DNA of 64,000 nucleotides from Terriglobales bacterium. Its GTDB lineage: Bacteria > Acidobacteriota > Terriglobia > Terriglobales > Acidobacteriaceae. Below are positions 54,752-64,000 of the stretch, in pieces. Both the position numbers and the translations under genes were made by a program. Every line of letters begins with the position of its first letter. Position 1 is the stretch's first letter. The notes beneath the pieces are model-generated. The model saw only the letters and a program-made list of their open reading frames with translations, made no database searches and had not been told where the DNA came from. The stretch lies in assembly GCA_035651655.1 (NCBI GenBank), contig DASRFG010000031.1, positions 1 to 64,000 of the forward strand. The letters are read 5' to 3'.

Positions 54752-55771
54752 CTACGCCGCCGGGGCCAGTGACCGCTCAGCAGCCTGCTGGATAAAGCGC
54801 TTCATCACCGTGGCCCACATTACTTTCTTGCGTATGGCGCTCTCTTTGCCGCGACGGCCTTGGGCGAACATCGCAAGCAGCGCCTTAATCTTAAGGACCC
54901 GCAGTACACCTTCCTCGGAGGGACTCACTCCGTAGGCCTCGATGAATTCGTCTTGCACCTGTCCGGTAATGCGGCGATTACAGAAGGGATATTTCTCCAG
55001 CGCCTCAACCGACGCCAAGAACATCGCCACATCGTTGAAAGAAACTCCGCGCGGAGTCATCCGCGCGTAGTCAGAAATGCCAATTCCACTCTCAGCAACG
55101 ATCACATTGAGAGGCGTGAAGTCATTCAACACTGCCGAGCAGGGCACTCCTTTGCGAGTACGGGCCAGCGCCGCTCGCGCGCCAGAAACAATGGTACGGA
55201 TCGCCGAGTCGTCTAAGCCTTCTCCACGGCAGCGCTCGCAAAGCGTCTCGAGTTCGCTCAACAGCGAGGAAGGATCGAGGGGTTCGACACCCTCTGAAAG
55301 CGCGCGATGATAGCCACGTAGCCACGCGCCCGCTTTACGGGCCGCGTGCTTCAGCATGTCGTTGTCGGCAAATCCGGGAAGCAGCGCCGCTTTCATAATA
55401 AGAGACTGCAGCGGCAATCCGCTGAACTTCTCAGCTACTACGGCGCCCAACTCGGTAAAGTTGCCAATCGGGCGCGGCACGCCATCGAGCTTCTTCTTCT
55501 GAAAAGCCTGATAAACACTCTGCAGGTTGCCAAATTCCCACTCGGCCATGCCGCGAGCGCCACGAGGTCCACACTTGTTGCTGCGGTACACCTTAGCCGC
55601 AACCCGCTGGTTGCCCTCGGCGAAATCCACAACCAAATCGTAAATGTAGTGATCAGGCTTAGGGGTGTGTCCAACAATCCGCACCCCCCGTGCTGGGCTA
55701 CTCTGGGGGAAGTACTCGGCCCCGTTCTTCTGAAGCTCGCTAACAATATGGTCCATGACCGCTTCTGGCAT
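54752..55771 (-). CDS. Protein-kinase-fold (APH-like) protein
   Basis: This 339-residue protein resembles aminoglycoside phosphotransferase/choline kinase-type enzymes. AAKVYRSNK holds the ATP-contacting Lys. In the catalytic loop the usual HGDxxxxN is VLNDFTPLNVIV, with His and Gly replaced by Leu and Asn while Asp and the metal-binding Asn remain. GISDYARMT corresponds to the DFG position. The small-molecule target is unknown. GGAG 5 nt before the ATG supports the start. It has its own promoter space upstream (279 bp gap). Confidence 0.7.
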   Translation of the reverse strand: MPEAVMDHIVSELQKNGAEYFPQSSPARGVRIVGHTPKPDHYIYDLVVDFAEGNQRVAAKVYRSNKCGPRGARGMAEWEFGNLQSVYQAFQKKKLDGVPRPIGNFTELGAVVAEKFSGLPLQSLIMKAALLPGFADNDMLKHAARKAGAWLRGYHRALSEGVEPLDPSSLLSELETLCERCRGEGLDDSAIRTIVSGARAALARTRKGVPCSAVLNDFTPLNVIVAESGIGISDYARMTPRGVSFNDVAMFLASVEALEKYPFCNRRITGQVQDEFIEAYGVSPSEEGVLRVLKIKALLAMFAQGRRGKESAIRKKVMWATVMKRFIQQAAERSLAPAA

Positions 55772-56050
55772 TTTTTCTCCGACTCGATAAGTGTTCTGCG
55801 GCGCTATGGCAGCAACGAAACGCGTCGCCTCTGGCTGACAAGTCCCAGTACGGGACGAGCCTTACGCAGGTGCAGTTTGGGTTCCAGCTGTAACTAGGGT
55901 CGGGTTAAGCTAAGTAATTGAAAATACAATGGCTAGCAGCAAACGATGGGGTAGACTCAAATCTAAGTTCCGGAATGTGGTATCGCCATGCCCACGGTTG
56001 GCACAACCGCGTGACCTTAGTACCGAAACAAGTAACCCCACGATAGGGCA

Positions 56051-56656
56051 CTAGTAGAAGAGATATTTACGCCACTTCGCGTCTGAGTGGCCCATCATAC
56101 GCATGATGTGTCGGCTGGTATGAAGATTGAAGGAACGGGGCTCGCGCAGGAGCTTCATTCGTGCCTCGAGGGGAAACTGATTACCCTTCCGCCGGTTGCA
56201 AGGATGGCAGCATGTCACCAGGTTCTCCCAAGTGGAGGCGCCACCTCGCGAGCGCGGCACGACGTGGTCGAGCGTCAGCTCGCTTGAGGGTAGAACGGTG
56301 CCGCAATATTGGCAGCTGTTGCGGTCCCGAAGCAGGATGTTCTTTCGAGAAAGAGCCCGCGTCTGGTGCGGGATGCGGCGGTACTCGAGCAGGCGGATAA
56401 CTGAAGGTACGCGCACCGCAAACCGGGCGGCGTGGAGGTAATGACCATTCTCTTCCTCCGTCATGGCCACCCCCTTCAACACCAGGACAATGGCACGCCG
56501 CGCCACACACACGTTAATGGGCTCGTAGGAGGCATTTAGAACCAGCACGGGTGCGTGCATGGCATGGGCGTCATCATGATGGTGCTCCGCCCTAAAGACC
56601 GGCTGGAGCGGGTCCCTGCCCTGATAAGCCGCCGAAATGTTTATCTCCAACGACAT
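56051..56656 (-). CDS. HNH endonuclease
   Basis: This 201-residue protein has the HNH nuclease module [20 protein letters not shown] and [13 protein letters not shown], with two CxxC zinc pairs and the catalytic His in [11 protein letters not shown]. The N-terminal part begins [20 protein letters not shown], a motif shared by a family of stand-alone bacterial HNH proteins. It probably cuts DNA, but its biological target is unknown. It follows comF by 9 nt. Confidence 0.88.
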   Translation of the reverse strand: MSLEINISAAYQGRDPLQPVFRAEHHHDDAHAMHAPVLVLNASYEPINVCVARRAIVLVLKGVAMTEEENGHYLHAARFAVRVPSVIRLLEYRRIPHQTRALSRKNILLRDRNSCQYCGTVLPSSELTLDHVVPRSRGGASTWENLVTCCHPCNRRKGNQFPLEARMKLLREPRSFNLHTSRHIMRMMGHSDAKWRKYLFY

Positions 56657-56665
56657 AATAATTCT

Positions 56666-57469
56666 TCAAACCCGGGCCGCCATGGCCAGCGGTCCCTCGG
56701 CGACATCCCACTCCGGTTCTACAAACGTGCTCTCTGCCTTCAGCACGCGTGCCACCGTTGCCACGAACACCTTAGTAGCTCCTGCACGTCGTAAGATGCG
56801 CGCGCACTCAGAAACCGTAGTTCCGGTGGTGAACACGTCGTCCACTAGCAGGATCTCGCGGCCCACCACCAACTCGGGATGACAAACTCGAAAAGCCCCG
56901 CGAATATTCTCTCTTCGCTGAGGACGGGTCAGACCTGTTTGCGATTCAGTCGGCCGGCAACGTTCCAGCACCGAAGCGTTCAGCTGTGGTGCGCACCCGG
57001 GGAGAACCCCATGCTTCAATGCTTCGCGTGCAATCAGTTCCGCCTGGTTGAACCCTCGTTGCCGCAGTTTACTGCGGTGCAACGGAACTGGAACCATCAT
57101 CGGTTGGCTGCCGAAATGGTCATTCAGCACCGACGCTCCCTCGGCGAGCATTCTGCCCAGGACTTTTGCCGCGGGGCGGACTTGCTCATACTTAAGCAGA
57201 TGAATCAGGTCTCGCAGCCCGGCGTCGTAACTGCCGTAAGCCGCCGCCCTTTCAAAAAGAGGCGCCGACCGCTCGCAGTTTCCGCATCTTGCCACCCCAT
57301 CGGGTGCCAGGGCGAACTGGCTTACGAGCCGCTCCCCGCAGATGGCACAAATTAAGCCGTCAATCGGCCGCATCTCCGCCAGGCACGTTTCGCAGACCGG
57401 TAAGCGTGAAATCTTGCTGAGGGGCGCACTGCAGAGGCGGCAATCAGATGGAAACAACGCGGCAAACAA
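56666..57469 (-). CDS. ComF family phosphoribosyltransferase-like protein
   Basis: This 267-residue ComF family protein has an N-terminal double-Cys zinc finger (CRLCSAPL, CETC, then CAICGERL and CGNC). The C-terminal phosphoribosyltransferase domain carries VPVPLHRSKLRQRGFNQAEL and the PRPP loop ILLVDDVFTTGTTVSECARI. ComF proteins are needed for DNA uptake in Bacillus and Haemophilus. Its pairing with an HNH nuclease is noteworthy. Confidence 0.9.
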   Translation of the reverse strand: MFAALFPSDCRLCSAPLSKISRLPVCETCLAEMRPIDGLICAICGERLVSQFALAPDGVARCGNCERSAPLFERAAAYGSYDAGLRDLIHLLKYEQVRPAAKVLGRMLAEGASVLNDHFGSQPMMVPVPLHRSKLRQRGFNQAELIAREALKHGVLPGCAPQLNASVLERCRPTESQTGLTRPQRRENIRGAFRVCHPELVVGREILLVDDVFTTGTTVSECARILRRAGATKVFVATVARVLKAESTFVEPEWDVAEGPLAMAARV

Positions 57470-57826
57470 GCTGTCGGCAGCCGTTCCCAGAAGGGAACCG
57501 ATTGAGGACTGCCCTTTGGAAGATTCAGCCCTGGTAGCCCGAATTAGGTCACCGGTACTGCTGAAGACGACCCTCCCGCGTCCGAAATCGGCCTGTTTTG
57601 ACGATTCTTGGACGGTGTTCTATCAGTATAGCCAGCTTGTAAAGCAGGTGCAACGGAGGCGCAGCACACCAAGGTCACATGTTCAAGTCGTGCATACCCT
57701 TTCCGCTCCACCTTACTTAGAGACGCCGTGAAAGCCCGCAGACTTGTAATCCGGGTGGGCCGCGTGCTAACTTGCGCGGCTTCAGATAGTTCAGTCACCA
57801 GTAACGCAGCAGGATGAGGAGGGCGC
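57470..57826. other. Divergent intergenic region between comF and the OPT gene
   Basis: This 357-bp stretch contains no convincing gene. A possible plus-strand promoter is TTGACG (57598-57603), 17 nt, TATCAG (57621-57626), about 200 nt before the OPT start. GAGGAGGGCG just before the GTG at 57827 is a strong ribosome site. No hairpin with a T-tract was seen. Confidence 0.4.
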
Positions 57827-60022
57827 GTGCCGCCAATTGAGGACAAAGTTTCCGAGGTCCGATTCCAGCCCTACGTCCCCCCTAATGATTCCCGGCCGGA
57901 GTTCACTCTACGGGCAGTCTTGCTGGGATCGTTCTTCGGAATCATTTTCGGCGCGGTTTCTGTTTATGTGGGACTGCGCGCCGGATTGACTGTCTCCGCC
58001 TCCATTCCCATCGCGGTACTTTCCATAAGTGTGTTGCGAGCCTTTGGTCGCGCCACCATCCTGGAAAACAACATCGTGCAGACCACGGGATCTGCGGGCG
58101 AGTCCATCGCGGCCGGCGTCATCTTCACCATGCCGGCGCTGATTTTTCTCGGCTTCTCATTGGAGTACACCCGCATTTTTCTGCTCGCCCTGATCGGCGG
58201 CTGGTTGGGCGTGTTCTTTATGATCCCGCTGCGGCGGCAATTGATTGTCAAAGAGCACGGCGTGCTTTCTTATCCGGAGGGCACGGCCTGCGCCGATGTG
58301 TTGATTGCGGGCGATCGTGGTGGATCGTTTGCTGGTCGAGTTTTTTTGGGGTTGGGACTGGGCAGCCTTTATACGTTGTTCCAGAATGAGAACCTGGTCG
58401 CCGCTTGGCCTGGCACTCCCACCTACAACCCAAGTTGGTTCCCGGGAAGTTCGCTTCGCGCCAACACCACTTCGGAATATCTGGGCGTGGGCTACATTAT
58501 TGGGCCGCGAGTAGCGGGTGTACTCTTTGCCGGCGGAGTTTTTTCCTGGCTGGTGATGATGCCAGCAATAAAGTTCTTCGGCAGCCATCTGCCGGGCGCC
58601 ATCTATCCCGGCACTGTACCGATTGCACAAATGAGTCCGGATGAACTTTGGACTACCTATGTCCGGCCGATAGGCGCGGGCGCGGTGGCAGCCGCCGGCT
58701 TAATAACTCTGATTAAGACCATCCCCACAATTGTTTCGGCATTGCGGGCTGGAACTAAAGACCTGGGCAAAACTGGGAAAGCTGGAGGTGGACGTCTGAG
58801 GACCGAAGACGATCTACCGACATGGTTTTCCCTCGGCGGCTCGATATTGCTCGTGCTCGCCATGTGGGCGATGCTGACCTTCAAACCTGTTCCCGGCGCC
58901 TATACTTCGATCGGTGCAAACCTGCTGGCATCCGTCTTTGTTGTGATCTTTGGATTCCTGTTCGTCACCGTCTCTTCGCGCATCGTGGGCCTCATCGGCA
59001 ACTCGGCCAATCCGATCTCCGGTATGACGATTGCCACTCTGATGGCCACAGCCGCGATTTTTCTGGCGCTGGGCTGGACAAGTCCAGCATTTGGCGCCCT
59101 TGCGATTGCAGTTGGCGGGGTAGTTTGCATAGCCTCGGCGAATGCGGGCAATACCTCTCAGGATTTGAAGACCGGCTTTCTTGTCGGCGCCACACCCCGA
59201 AAGCAGCAGGTCGCGCTTCTAATCGGGGTCCTGGCTTCGACCTTCGTCATTGGGCTGACTCTGATCGGCATGAACAAAGGGCTGGAGGAGTTCAAGACAT
59301 TGAATCGCCCCATTGACGTCAACAATCTGCCGCAAGGAGTGGTGGTGGAAGACCATGACTTTTATCGCGAGCAAATGTCGGTGACAACACCACAAGGCGA
59401 AACTCGCCAGCAAGGCAAGCACTACTGGCTGCTGAACTCACTGGGCTCTCCGTCGCTGGGCGATGGCAAGTATCTCTACAACTCAAATACTGGACAGATC
59501 GAAGTCCAGTGGATCCAGGGAATCGGCAGCGCGCGAGCGGCCGCTCCACAAGCGCGCCTGATGGCCACCGTAATTAACGGAATTCTCAGCCGCAAGCTGC
59601 CGTGGGGACTCGTGCTGCTCGGCGTCTTTCTGGTGGTCGCGGTCGAATTGCTGGGAATCCGTTCGCTGGCTTTTGCCGTGGGATCGTATCTTTCCATCGC
59701 AACCACGTCCGCCATTTTCTGCGGTGGTGTGGCGCGCTGGCTTGTGGAACGCGGCCAGGAATCCCACGAAGAAAGTGAGGTCAGCCCCGGCTCGCTCTAT
59801 GCTAGCGGACTCATCGCAGCTGGCGGCATCGTCGGGCTACTCGGTATCGCTCTGAAACTGGTGGAGAGTACGGGAAAGATCAAGGAGAACGCGCTTACTC
59901 TGCACCTCTTTGGGCCTGGCACCACCGGCAATGTGGTCGCAGTGATTGCTTTCGTAGCGCTGGCTGCGTCTCTGTTCTATTTTGCTCGGAAGCCATTGCA
60001 GGGGCCGGCGCCAAGAAAATAA
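57827..60022 (+). CDS. OPT family oligopeptide transporter
   Basis: This 731-residue polytopic protein has about 14-16 hydrophobic helices. The conserved OPT features include NIVQTTGSAGESIAAGVIFT, a GTACADVLIAG region and NANAG-like loops (CIASANAGNTSQD). The family takes up small peptides or metal-chelates. The GTG start has GAGGAGGGCG upstream. The long soluble loop near 500-580 is unusual but present in acidobacterial relatives as far as can be judged. It is followed by yggS after 28 nt. Confidence 0.93.
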   Translation: MPPIEDKVSEVRFQPYVPPNDSRPEFTLRAVLLGSFFGIIFGAVSVYVGLRAGLTVSASIPIAVLSISVLRAFGRATILENNIVQTTGSAGESIAAGVIFTMPALIFLGFSLEYTRIFLLALIGGWLGVFFMIPLRRQLIVKEHGVLSYPEGTACADVLIAGDRGGSFAGRVFLGLGLGSLYTLFQNENLVAAWPGTPTYNPSWFPGSSLRANTTSEYLGVGYIIGPRVAGVLFAGGVFSWLVMMPAIKFFGSHLPGAIYPGTVPIAQMSPDELWTTYVRPIGAGAVAAAGLITLIKTIPTIVSALRAGTKDLGKTGKAGGGRLRTEDDLPTWFSLGGSILLVLAMWAMLTFKPVPGAYTSIGANLLASVFVVIFGFLFVTVSSRIVGLIGNSANPISGMTIATLMATAAIFLALGWTSPAFGALAIAVGGVVCIASANAGNTSQDLKTGFLVGATPRKQQVALLIGVLASTFVIGLTLIGMNKGLEEFKTLNRPIDVNNLPQGVVVEDHDFYREQMSVTTPQGETRQQGKHYWLLNSLGSPSLGDGKYLYNSNTGQIEVQWIQGIGSARAAAPQARLMATVINGILSRKLPWGLVLLGVFLVVAVELLGIRSLAFAVGSYLSIATTSAIFCGGVARWLVERGQESHEESEVSPGSLYASGLIAAGGIVGLLGIALKLVESTGKIKENALTLHLFGPGTTGNVVAVIAFVALAASLFYFARKPLQGPAPRK

Positions 60023-60050
60023 ATTCGGCAGCGCCCGTAATTCTGTTCTC

Positions 60051-60755
60051 GTGTCAATCGCTGAAAACATTCATGACGTGCAGCAGCGAATCGCCGCCGC
60101 CGCTCGCAGTGCGGGGAGGCCTGCGGATTCCGTGGCCTTGATGGCGGTGACTAAAACCTGGGGGCCGGAGGCGATCATGGCTGCTTACGACGCGGGCCTT
60201 AGGTTGTTTGGCGAAAATCGGGTGCAGGAGTTCGCAGGCAAGGTTGATGCCATGCGTCATCTCTCCGGCGCTGAGTGGCACATGATCGGCCATTTGCAAA
60301 GCAACAAAGCCAGCAAGGCTGCCGAACTATTCTCGGGTATTGATTCGCTTGACTCGCTGCACTTGGCGGAAAAGCTTAACGGCGCGGGCGCCAAGCTCAA
60401 CCGGCGGCTGCCCGTGCTCATCGAAATCAACCTGGGTGGCGAATCCGCCAAAACTGGCGTTGCGCCCGGCTCTCCAGAGCTGGAAAGCTTGTTGCAGGCT
60501 GGGTCGCGGATGCCGCACCTGGAAATTCGCGGGTTGATGACCATCCCGCCCTTCACCGAAGATCTTCAGCAGGCGCGTCCGTATTTTCGCCGGCTGAGAG
60601 AATTGCGGGACGAAATCGCTGCGCGCCAATTGTCCGGCGTCGGAATGCAGGTACTCTCCATGGGCATGTCGCACGATTTTGAGGTAGCGATCGAGGAAGG
60701 CTCTACTTGTGTGCGCGTGGGCACAGCAATTTTTGGCGAAAGAAGTAAGCCGTAA
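60051..60755 (+). CDS. yggS: PLP homeostasis protein (YggS/YlmE family)
   Basis: This 234-residue alanine-racemase-fold protein binds pyridoxal phosphate and controls its free level. Lys in LMAVTKTWGPEAIMAAYDAG is the PLP lysine. Other motifs are GENRVQEF, WHMIGHLQSNKA, GGESAKTGV and LSMGMSHDFEVAIEEGSTCV. The GTG at 60051 matches the family start, though the frame is open to 59982. DUF167 follows as in many genomes. Confidence 0.93.
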   Translation: MSIAENIHDVQQRIAAAARSAGRPADSVALMAVTKTWGPEAIMAAYDAGLRLFGENRVQEFAGKVDAMRHLSGAEWHMIGHLQSNKASKAAELFSGIDSLDSLHLAEKLNGAGAKLNRRLPVLIEINLGGESAKTGVAPGSPELESLLQAGSRMPHLEIRGLMTIPPFTEDLQQARPYFRRLRELRDEIAARQLSGVGMQVLSMGMSHDFEVAIEEGSTCVRVGTAIFGERSKP

Positions 60756-60801
60756 ACATGCATGAAGCCAAATTTTCACACCAATATTCCGTGGTCGAAG
60801 C

Positions 60802-61089
60802 TTGATCCTCATCAACCAGACTCCAGCCGGAGTTACGTTTGCGGTTAAGCTGCATCCACGCGCCAGGAAGAATGCCATCACCGGCGAAGTTGGCGACTCG
60901 CTCAAATTGTCGCTGACCGCACCGCCGGTTGAAGGTCAAGCGAACGAAGCTTGTATTGCTTTTCTGGCAAAGTTGTTGGCGATACCGCGCCCGTCAGTTA
61001 CCATAGCCGCCGGTGCGACCAGTCGCCGGAAGTTGATTCGCGTAACAGGCCTTTCGGCCGAGCAGGTGCGGAGCCGGTTGCAATTGTAG
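60802..61089 (+). CDS. DUF167 family protein (YggU)
   Basis: This 95-residue protein has the DUF167 core LHPRARKNAITGEV and APPVEGQANEACIAFLAKLL. It starts at a TTG with no clear ribosome site. The fold is a small alpha-beta domain of unknown function and usually lies next to yggS or yggT, as here. Confidence 0.87.
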   Translation: MILINQTPAGVTFAVKLHPRARKNAITGEVGDSLKLSLTAPPVEGQANEACIAFLAKLLAIPRPSVTIAAGATSRRKLIRVTGLSAEQVRSRLQL

Positions 61090-61120
61090 GAATGGTCCGG
61101 CACCTAGATTTCTAACCTGA

Positions 61121-62686
61121 ATGCTCTACGCCATCGTTCTCTCCATCATCGTCGTAGTCCTCCTGACGGTCAGTATTACCCGCATTCATACTGTCAAAAC
61201 GAAAGCCGACTACCTGGTTGCCGGCCGGAGCTTGCCGGCCTACGTGCTGGTGTTCACCCTGCTTTCCTCGTGGATCGGCGCAGGCAGCCTGTTTGCGGGC
61301 GCGGAGAACGCATTCAAGAACGGATTCGCCGCACTCTGGCAGCCCGCGGGGGGTTGGGCAGGTCTGCTGATTATCTATTTCGTCGCACCTCGGGCGCGCA
61401 AATTCGCCCAGTTCACCGTGCCCGATCTACTGGAGACGCGCTACAACGCCACTGCTCGTGTGCTGGGGACGATAGCCATTCTTTTCGCCTTCACCGCAAT
61501 TACTTCGTACCAGTTCAAGGGTGGGGGAGACATCCTGCACCTTACGTTTCCCAGCCTCGATCAAGTTGCCGTTCAGACGTTTCATTTCCAACCCGCAAAT
61601 GCTCACGCCTTGGGGATGATCATCATCGCCACGTTTGTGATTGTGTTCACCGCGATGGCGGGAATGGCATCCGTCGCCTACATGGATGTCGTTATCGGTT
61701 CGTTGATTGTAGTGACCTCTTTTATTGCCGTTCCCATGTTGTTGCAGCGCGCGGGTGGCTGGCCGGGGCTGCACGCCGCGCTGCCTCCGGAATACTTCAC
61801 CTGGTTTGGCCGCTTCGGGTATGTGAACGGCGTGAACCGGGGCACAGGCGCCGCGTTCATCAAGGCCTGGGACTTCTTCTTACCGACCTTTCTCTTAATG
61901 CTCGGCAATCAGAGCATGTACCAGAAGTTTTTCTCCGCAAAAAGCGAGAAAGATGCCCGCACCGCGGTAGTGGGATGGGTGATTGGCACGGTGATTCTGG
62001 AAACCCTGATCGTTGCCATCGCCGTCTTCGGCGCAGCTTTGTTCCTTCATAATCCGGAACTGTCAAGCCGCCCCCGCGAAACCATTCCCTTCACCGCACG
62101 CCACGGTTTGCCGCCGCTTATTGGGGCCTTGCTCCTGGGAGCAGTATTCGCCAAAGTGATTTCGACCGCGAACAATTATCTTTTCTCGCCCGCCACGAAC
62201 CTCGTGAATGACGTGTACGCGCGCTTCATCAACAAGGACGCTTCCAACCATCGCATCCTGCTGGTCTCGCGCCTTATGGTCGTGCTGCTGGGCATTTTCG
62301 CGCTGCTGCAAGGCGCAGTATGGACCTCGATCCTCGCCATGGCGCTTTATGCCTATACCATCTATTCAGCCGCGATCACACCCGTGGTGATGGGCACTTT
62401 CTTTTCCAAACGGGTGACCGCACCTGCAGCAGTCGCTTGCATCGCACTCGGCACCACGGTAACGGTTTTCTGGAACGTAGAGCAAATCTTCTTGCAGCGC
62501 GGCAGCAGCACATTGGTTCCAGCAAGCTGGCTGGCACACGATGCCATCTTTCCTGCGGTAATCGTGTCCGTTATCGCACTCGTCGTGGTTAGCGCGTTGA
62601 CGCCGCCTCCGCGAAGAGAACAATGGGCGCCGTTCTTTGCGGATTCGAACGAAACGGCCAAAGTCGTTGATAATGTCTCGCGGTAA
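61121..62686 (+). CDS. Sodium:solute symporter family protein
   Basis: This 521-residue protein of the SSS family has about 13 hydrophobic helices. It begins with a helix at 3-20 and has ADYLVAGRSLPAYVLVFTLL, a SSWIGAGSLFAGAENAF motif (TM2), and QPAGGWAGL further on. Sugars, proline or other organic solutes are usual substrates, and none can be chosen here. TAGATT lies 10 nt before the ATG. Confidence 0.9.
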   Translation: MLYAIVLSIIVVVLLTVSITRIHTVKTKADYLVAGRSLPAYVLVFTLLSSWIGAGSLFAGAENAFKNGFAALWQPAGGWAGLLIIYFVAPRARKFAQFTVPDLLETRYNATARVLGTIAILFAFTAITSYQFKGGGDILHLTFPSLDQVAVQTFHFQPANAHALGMIIIATFVIVFTAMAGMASVAYMDVVIGSLIVVTSFIAVPMLLQRAGGWPGLHAALPPEYFTWFGRFGYVNGVNRGTGAAFIKAWDFFLPTFLLMLGNQSMYQKFFSAKSEKDARTAVVGWVIGTVILETLIVAIAVFGAALFLHNPELSSRPRETIPFTARHGLPPLIGALLLGAVFAKVISTANNYLFSPATNLVNDVYARFINKDASNHRILLVSRLMVVLLGIFALLQGAVWTSILAMALYAYTIYSAAITPVVMGTFFSKRVTAPAAVACIALGTTVTVFWNVEQIFLQRGSSTLVPASWLAHDAIFPAVIVSVIALVVVSALTPPPRREQWAPFFADSNETAKVVDNVSR

Positions 62687-62748
62687 GCCCCCTACCACTC
62701 CCATCAATTCGCGCAAACCCACGTACCTTGTTTAGAATAGAGGTTCGC

Positions 62749-63915
62749 ATGAATCTTGCTGCCATTCAGTCGGCCCTGCGCGACCAGGGCCTGGATGCGT
62801 GGTTGTTCTACGACCACCACCATCGCGACCCCATCGCCTACCGAGTGTTGGGACTGCCCATGACGAGCAAGGTCACGCGGCGGTGGTTTTACCTGATTCC
62901 AGCGCAGGGCGAACCCGCTAAGCTGACTCATCGCATTGAGCCGCACCATCTGGAAACACTACCCGGCAAGGAGGAAAAGTACTCCGCCTGGCAGGAACTG
63001 AATGACAAATTAAAGGCGCTGCTCTCGCCCCATAAGAACATCGCCATGCAGTATTCACCCAACAACCTGGTCTTTCTGGTTTCGCTGGTGGACGCCGGCA
63101 CCGTTGATCTGGTGCGCAGCTTCGGCAAGAACGTGGTCAGTTCAGGCGACCTGGTGGCCCGCTTCGAGGCAACATGGACGGAAGACCAGATTCGCAGTCA
63201 CTTCGAAGCGCGCGATGCAATTGACCGTATAACCGCGGCGGCATTCAGGGAGATTGGCCAGCGGGCGCGTAATGGCGGCACACACGAATTTCAAATGCAA
63301 CAGTGGCTTCTCGAGGCATTCGGGCGCGAGGGAATCGTCACCGAAGATCCGCCAAATGTTTCTGTAAACGCCAACAGCGGTGATCCGCACTATGAGCCGT
63401 CGTCCGATCGGTCTGCCAAAATCAAGCAAGGTGATTTCGTACTGCTGGATGTCTGGGGCAAGAAGAACCGGCCCGGCGCTGTCTATTACGACATCACTTG
63501 GACGGGATTTGTTGGCAAGGCGCCCAGCGATCGTCAACGACAGGTCTTCGAAATCGTTCGCGGCGCGCGCGACGCAGGAATCAAAACTGTCCAGGCTGCA
63601 GTCTCAGCCGGCCGCAAGATTGCCGGCTGGGAAGTGGATAAAGCGGCGCGCGATCACATTAACGCGTCCGGCTTCGGGCAGTACTTTATCCACCGCACGG
63701 GCCACTCCATCGGCACCGAAGTTCACGCCAACGGCGCGAATATGGATAACCTGGAAGTCCATGACGAACGCCAGATTCTGCCCAACAGTTGCTTTTCCAT
63801 TGAGCCGGGGTTGTACTTCCCTGAGTTTGGAATCCGCAGCGAAATCAACATGCTGGTGCGCGAGCGCTTGGCTGAGGTCACGGGGAAAATTCAAAACGAG
63901 ATCGTAATCATCTGA
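62749..63915 (+). CDS. M24 family metallopeptidase (Xaa-Pro aminopeptidase-like)
   Basis: This 388-residue protein has the pita-bread fold. Metal ligands appear in order: Asp in LLDVWGKK, Asp in YYDITWTG, His in HRTGHSIGTEVHANG, Glu in SIEPGLYFPEFG and Glu in RSEINMLV. The N-terminal ~170 residues form the creatinase/prolidase domain. The ATG at 62749 has AGAGG 5 nt upstream. Its stop overlaps the next start by one base (TGATG). Confidence 0.92.
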   Translation: MNLAAIQSALRDQGLDAWLFYDHHHRDPIAYRVLGLPMTSKVTRRWFYLIPAQGEPAKLTHRIEPHHLETLPGKEEKYSAWQELNDKLKALLSPHKNIAMQYSPNNLVFLVSLVDAGTVDLVRSFGKNVVSSGDLVARFEATWTEDQIRSHFEARDAIDRITAAAFREIGQRARNGGTHEFQMQQWLLEAFGREGIVTEDPPNVSVNANSGDPHYEPSSDRSAKIKQGDFVLLDVWGKKNRPGAVYYDITWTGFVGKAPSDRQRQVFEIVRGARDAGIKTVQAAVSAGRKIAGWEVDKAARDHINASGFGQYFIHRTGHSIGTEVHANGANMDNLEVHDERQILPNSCFSIEPGLYFPEFGIRSEINMLVRERLAEVTGKIQNEIVII

Positions 63916-64000
63916 TGGCGAATTCCAAAACAAAATCAGTAACCGCAGAACTGGATTCTTCCGTCGCAGAGCAGCCGCTAACCATAATGTCGGTGGTGGT
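63915..64000 (+). CDS. Start of an unidentified gene (3' truncated)
   Basis: An ATG overlaps the last base of the M24 stop codon and the frame stays open for 28 codons to the end of the window. The visible N-terminus is Ser/Thr/Lys-rich and ends in a hydrophobic LTIMSVVV, which may begin a membrane segment. The overlap points to co-translation. Nothing more can be said. Confidence 0.55.
   Translation, partial: MANSKTKSVTAELDSSVAEQPLTIMSVV

Noticed and set aside
55772-56050. A tRNA or small gene in the gap before the HNH gene
   Set aside because: No cloverleaf arms or anticodon loop can be drawn, and no frame with a ribosome site is present.

Overview
This 64 kb window looks like a core chromosomal segment of a Gram-negative member of the Acidobacteriota, probably from the Terriglobia/Koribacter side of the phylum. 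That placement is an inference from several things together: the moderately high GC content, an Hfq with a long N-terminal extension, a pair of DUF507 genes, and secreted proteins of types I associate with acidobacteria. An LPS-type outer membrane is indicated by lptB, an lptC-lptA fusion, an MsbA-like exporter and a Kdo hydroxylase. No phage, insertion sequence, integrase, CRISPR array, rRNA or tRNA gene was seen. Most of the window is housekeeping DNA.

Layout. 1-9.4 kb: the 3' part of glmS, an AI-2E-type permease, then a heat-shock block (dnaK, a 61-residue ORF, dnaJ, an APC permease, hspR). The dnaK promoter is overlapped by an HspR-type (HAIR) inverted repeat, so the block appears to carry both the repressor and its operator. 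9.5-16.2 kb: a deacetylase-fold gene, then the translation block ffh, peroxiredoxin-like gene, rpsP, khpA, rimM, trmD, rplS, rnhB. 16.2-23 kb: a PIG-L deacetylase, an M61 peptidase, tmk-holB, hfq, an HU/IHF gene and a site-2 protease. 23-29.5 kb (minus strand): yicC-gmk-rpoZ-coaBC-udg-priA, tightly packed. 29.5-41.7 kb (minus strand): an unknown gene, recJ, lptCA, lptB, rpoN, hpf, rapZ, a YVTN propeller and an MsbA-like exporter. This repeats the proteobacterial lptC-lptA-lptB-rpoN-hpf-rapZ order without ptsN.

41.8-57.5 kb is more accessory: two DUF507 genes, a phosphoesterase with Ig-like repeats, queG, a DUF1570/TPR protein, kdoO, cspA, a YihY/BrkB membrane protein, a secreted two-gene module whose large protein has a degenerate matrixin zinc site, a LolA-like secreted protein, a kinase-fold protein, and an HNH endonuclease with comF. 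57.8-64 kb: an OPT transporter, yggS, a DUF167 gene, a sodium:solute symporter, an M24 peptidase and the start of one more gene.

The points most worth following up are the dead matrixin-like protein and its overlapping upstream partner, the HspR/HAIR circuit, the apparently non-ATG/GTG/TTG start of rimM, several genes whose -10 box sits 6-8 nt before the start codon (apparently leaderless), the enlarged RpoN and LptCA proteins, and an orphan minus-strand terminator upstream of cspA. Nothing here amounts to a clearly new multi-gene defence or metabolic system.
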